The notes beneath the pieces were generated by a model, which was not told where the DNA came from, did no database searches, and was given only the letters and a program-made list of their open reading frames with translations. A DNA stretch of 32,948 nt from CAJGCS01 sp045589955. Lineage in GTDB: Bacteria; Bacillota_I; Bacilli_A; ML615J-28; CAG-313. The stretch is taken from NCBI GenBank assembly GCA_045589955.1, contig JAZNQD010000054.1, positions 1-32,948 of the forward strand, in the 5' to 3' direction. Position numbers and translations under genes: made by a program. Shown here in pieces: positions 30,867 to 32,948 of the stretch (its first letter is position 1; every line of letters starts with the position of its first letter).

Positions 30867-32731
30867 TGATTAAAACTGAAAAAGAATTAAGAGCAAAGAT
30901 TGCTACATGTACTGGTAATTTAAAATGCAAATTCGAAGGTACAACTGGAAAACGTGCTTTAATCGTTTGTGGTGGTACAGGTTGTTTATCAAGTGATTCA
31001 GCTGCAATCATCGAAGAAATTCAAAAACAAATCGAAGAACGTGGATTACAAGATAAAGTTACTGTAAACAAAGTTGGTTGTTTTGGTTTCTGTTCTCAAG
31101 GCCCTTTCGTTAAAATCTTCCCTGAAGACACTTTATACCGCGGTGTAAGTGTTAAAGATGTTAATGAAATTTTTGAAAAAGATATCTTAAATGGCGAAGT
31201 AGTTGAAAGATTACTTTACAAAGATCCAATTACTGGTGGATTAATCCAAAAACAAGAAGATATTAACTTCTATAAAAAACAATTACGTATCGCTTTACAT
31301 GGATGTGGTACTATTAACCCTGAACAAATCGAAGAAGCTTTAGGTGATGGTGCGTTCCAAGGTTTATTAAGAGCATTAACAATGACTCCTCAACAAGTTA
31401 TTGATGAAGTATTAGCATCAGGTTTACGTGGCCGTGGTGGTGGTGGTTTCCCTACTGGACGTAAATGGCAATTTGCACGTAACCAAGAAAGTGCTGAAAA
31501 ATATGTAGTATGTAATGGTGACGAAGGTGACCCAGGTGCATTCATGGACCGTTCAATCTTAGAAGGTAACCCTCTAGCTGTTATTGAAGGTATGATGATC
31601 GCAGGTTATGCAATTGGTGCACAAAATGGTTATTTCTATGTTCGTGCTGAATACCCTATTGCTGTTGAAAGATTACGTATTGCTATTAAACAAGCAAGAG
31701 AATTAGGCTTATTAGGCGAAAATATTTTAGGTAGTGGATTCTCATTCGATGTACATATCCGTTTAGGTGCTGGTGCATTCGTTTGTGGTGAAGAAACTGC
31801 ATTATTAAACTCAATTGAAGGTAAACGTGGTATGCCACGTCCAAGACCTCCATTCCCAGCTGTTAAAGGTTTATGGGATAAACCATCAATTATCAACAAC
31901 GTTGAATCTTATGCATGTGTTCCTACAATCTTAAGAGATGGTGCTGAAAAATTCGCATCAGTTGGTACTGAAAGATCTAAAGGTACTAAAGTATTCGCTT
32001 TAGGTGGTAAAGTTAATAACGTTGGTTTAGTTGAAATCCCTATGGGTACAACTTTACGTGAATTAATCTATGATATCGGTGGCGGTATTCCTGGAGGCAA
32101 AAAATTCAAAGCTATCCAAACTGGTGGTCCATCAGGTGGTTGCTTAACTGAAAAAGACTTAGACGTAGAAATCGATTTCGATAATTTAGTTTCACTTGGC
32201 TCAATGATGGGTTCTGGTGGTGCTATCGTTATGGACGAAGATAACTGTATGGTTGACGTTGCTAAATTCTATATGGAATTTATCTGTGATGAATCATGTG
32301 GTAAATGTTCTCCTTGTCGTATTGGTACAAAACGTATGTTAGAAATCTTAACTAAGATTACTGATGGTAAAGGTGAAATGAAAGACCTTGAAGAATTAGA
32401 AGAATTAGCAGAATATGTTAAAAATAATTCATTATGTGGTTTAGGTCAAACTGCAGCTATCCCAATCGTTTCTACAATGAAACAATTTAGAGATGAATAC
32501 ATTGCTCACATCGTTGATAAAAAATGTCCAGCTAAGATTTGTAAGAACTTAATGGAATATTATATTGAACCTGAAAAATGTAAAAAATGTTCATTATGTG
32601 CACGTCAATGTCCAGTTGGAGCTATTAGCGGTGTTGTAGGTAAAGAAGTATTTGTTATTGATCAAGAAAAATGTATTAAGTGCGGTATGTGCTTATCATC
32701 TTGTAAATTTAAAGCAATTATTAAAAGATAA
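30866..32731 (+). CDS. NADH-linked [FeFe] hydrogenase, NuoF-like (HydB/HndC) flavin subunit
   Basis: 621 residues, the long HydB/HndC form. Order: thioredoxin-like 2Fe-2S domain (C35, C40, C72, C76); FMN/NAD site with G-L-R-G-R-G-G-G-G-F-P-T-G at about 186-198 and N-G-D-E-G-D-P-G-A-F; SLBB region; 4Fe-4S site C474-x3-C478-x2-C481-x2-C484. At the C-terminus is a two-cluster ferredoxin domain (C572, C575, C578, C582 and C603, C606, C609, C613). It oxidises or reduces NAD(H) with FMN and passes electrons to HydA; trimeric relatives bifurcate between NADH and ferredoxin. The extra N- and C-terminal domains separate it from complex I NuoF. Overlaps the preceding gene by one base; hydA follows after 18 bases. 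Confidence 0.95.
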   Translation: MIKTEKELRAKIATCTGNLKCKFEGTTGKRALIVCGGTGCLSSDSAAIIEEIQKQIEERGLQDKVTVNKVGCFGFCSQGPFVKIFPEDTLYRGVSVKDVNEIFEKDILNGEVVERLLYKDPITGGLIQKQEDINFYKKQLRIALHGCGTINPEQIEEALGDGAFQGLLRALTMTPQQVIDEVLASGLRGRGGGGFPTGRKWQFARNQESAEKYVVCNGDEGDPGAFMDRSILEGNPLAVIEGMMIAGYAIGAQNGYFYVRAEYPIAVERLRIAIKQARELGLLGENILGSGFSFDVHIRLGAGAFVCGEETALLNSIEGKRGMPRPRPPFPAVKGLWDKPSIINNVESYACVPTILRDGAEKFASVGTERSKGTKVFALGGKVNNVGLVEIPMGTTLRELIYDIGGGIPGGKKFKAIQTGGPSGGCLTEKDLDVEIDFDNLVSLGSMMGSGGAIVMDEDNCMVDVAKFYMEFICDESCGKCSPCRIGTKRMLEILTKITDGKGEMKDLEELEELAEYVKNNSLCGLGQTAAIPIVSTMKQFRDEYIAHIVDKKCPAKICKNLMEYYIEPEKCKKCSLCARQCPVGAISGVVGKEVFVIDQEKCIKCGMCLSSCKFKAIIKR

Positions 32732-32749
32732 GGGAGGCTTAGAATTAGA

Positions 32750-32948
32750 ATGGCAAAAGTAAATATTAAAATCGAAGGTCAAGCCTACCAAGTAGAAGAA
32801 GGCTTAACAATATTAGAAGCTGCAAGAGAATGTGGTTATGAAATCCCTTCTTTATGTGCTTTTAATCATGGCGAATGCAGTTTAGCATCTTGTCGTGTTT
32901 GTTTAGTTGAAGCAACAGGTGCAAGAGGATTAGTTGCATCATGTGTAT
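32750..32948 (+). CDS. hydA: [FeFe] hydrogenase catalytic subunit HydA, N-terminal part (cut by window end)
   Basis: 66 codons to the window edge. They form the N-terminal 2Fe-2S domain: V-N-I-K-I-E-G-Q-A-Y-Q-V, L-T-I-L-E-A-A, I-P-S-L-C36, then A-S-C48-R-V-C51-L-V-E and V-A-S-C65-V. All four ligands are present, in contrast to the degenerate copy at 3631-4794. The order after NuoE- and NuoF-like genes makes HydA the expected product, but the H-cluster part is outside the window, so a NuoG-like or diaphorase-type protein cannot be fully excluded. The ribosome binding site GGGAGG (32732-32737) is 12 bases before the ATG, rather far. Confidence 0.82.
   Translation, partial: MAKVNIKIEGQAYQVEEGLTILEAARECGYEIPSLCAFNHGECSLASCRVCLVEATGARGLVASCV

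Overview
The window comes from an AT-rich, low-GC Gram-positive bacterium. The ribosomal RNA, tRNA order, S4, MnmG/RsmG/ParA block, SpoIIE and AGGAGG-type ribosome binding sites all point to Bacilli in the broad sense. The many short membrane and zinc-ribbon proteins, the bifurcating-type hydrogenase and the complete absence of TGA stops suggest an uncultured anaerobic lineage near Erysipelotrichia/Mollicutes. That placement is an inference; no species can be named from the sequence alone.

Layout. 1-1738: the end of an rRNA operon (23S 3' end, 5S) followed by eleven tRNA genes in the order Val-Thr-Lys-Leu-Ala-Met-Ile2-Ser-fMet-Asp-Phe and a terminator. 1821-3380: a zinc-ribbon/YccF membrane protein. 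3425-3544 (minus): a 39-residue four-cysteine protein. 3631-6739: a two-gene unit made of a protein that looks like a decayed [FeFe]-hydrogenase catalytic subunit with no H-cluster cysteines, joined one base later to a DUF2779 double-nuclease protein. This pair is the most unusual thing in the window. 6765-8075 (minus): rimO. 8189-10027: pduL and fucO, each with its own promoter and terminator (fermentation). 10126-14989: zinc-ribbon protein, mnmG, rsmG, parA (no parB), an MscS channel and a DUF951 protein, tightly packed. 15007-15588: a small membrane protein, followed by a duplicated terminator whose second copy has its loop inverted. 15759-18647: spoIIE and a PucR-type HTH protein.

18739-21957: msmX-type sugar-transport ATPase, pgk and tpiA (sugar uptake and glycolysis). 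21999-24294 (minus): an amino-acid ABC importer preceded by a lysine riboswitch and its terminator (24334-24545). 24655-25350: a membrane-anchored FN3 protein. 25400-26197: rpsD behind a structured leader that may be an S4 autoregulatory site. 26316-28007: the broken tail of an Rhs/YD-repeat protein and an adjacent leucine-rich-repeat lipoprotein. 28046-30094 (minus): a secreted metallophosphoesterase lipoprotein. 30378 to the window end: the NuoE-like, NuoF-like and (cut by the window edge) catalytic subunits of an NAD(P)H-linked [FeFe] hydrogenase.

Together the genes describe a fermentative anaerobe that imports sugars and lysine and runs glycolysis. It conserves energy through a PduL phosphotransacylase and disposes of reducing power by FucO alcohol/aldehyde reduction and by H2 production. 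It may still be able to sporulate, since it carries a SpoIIE with its phosphatase aspartates intact.
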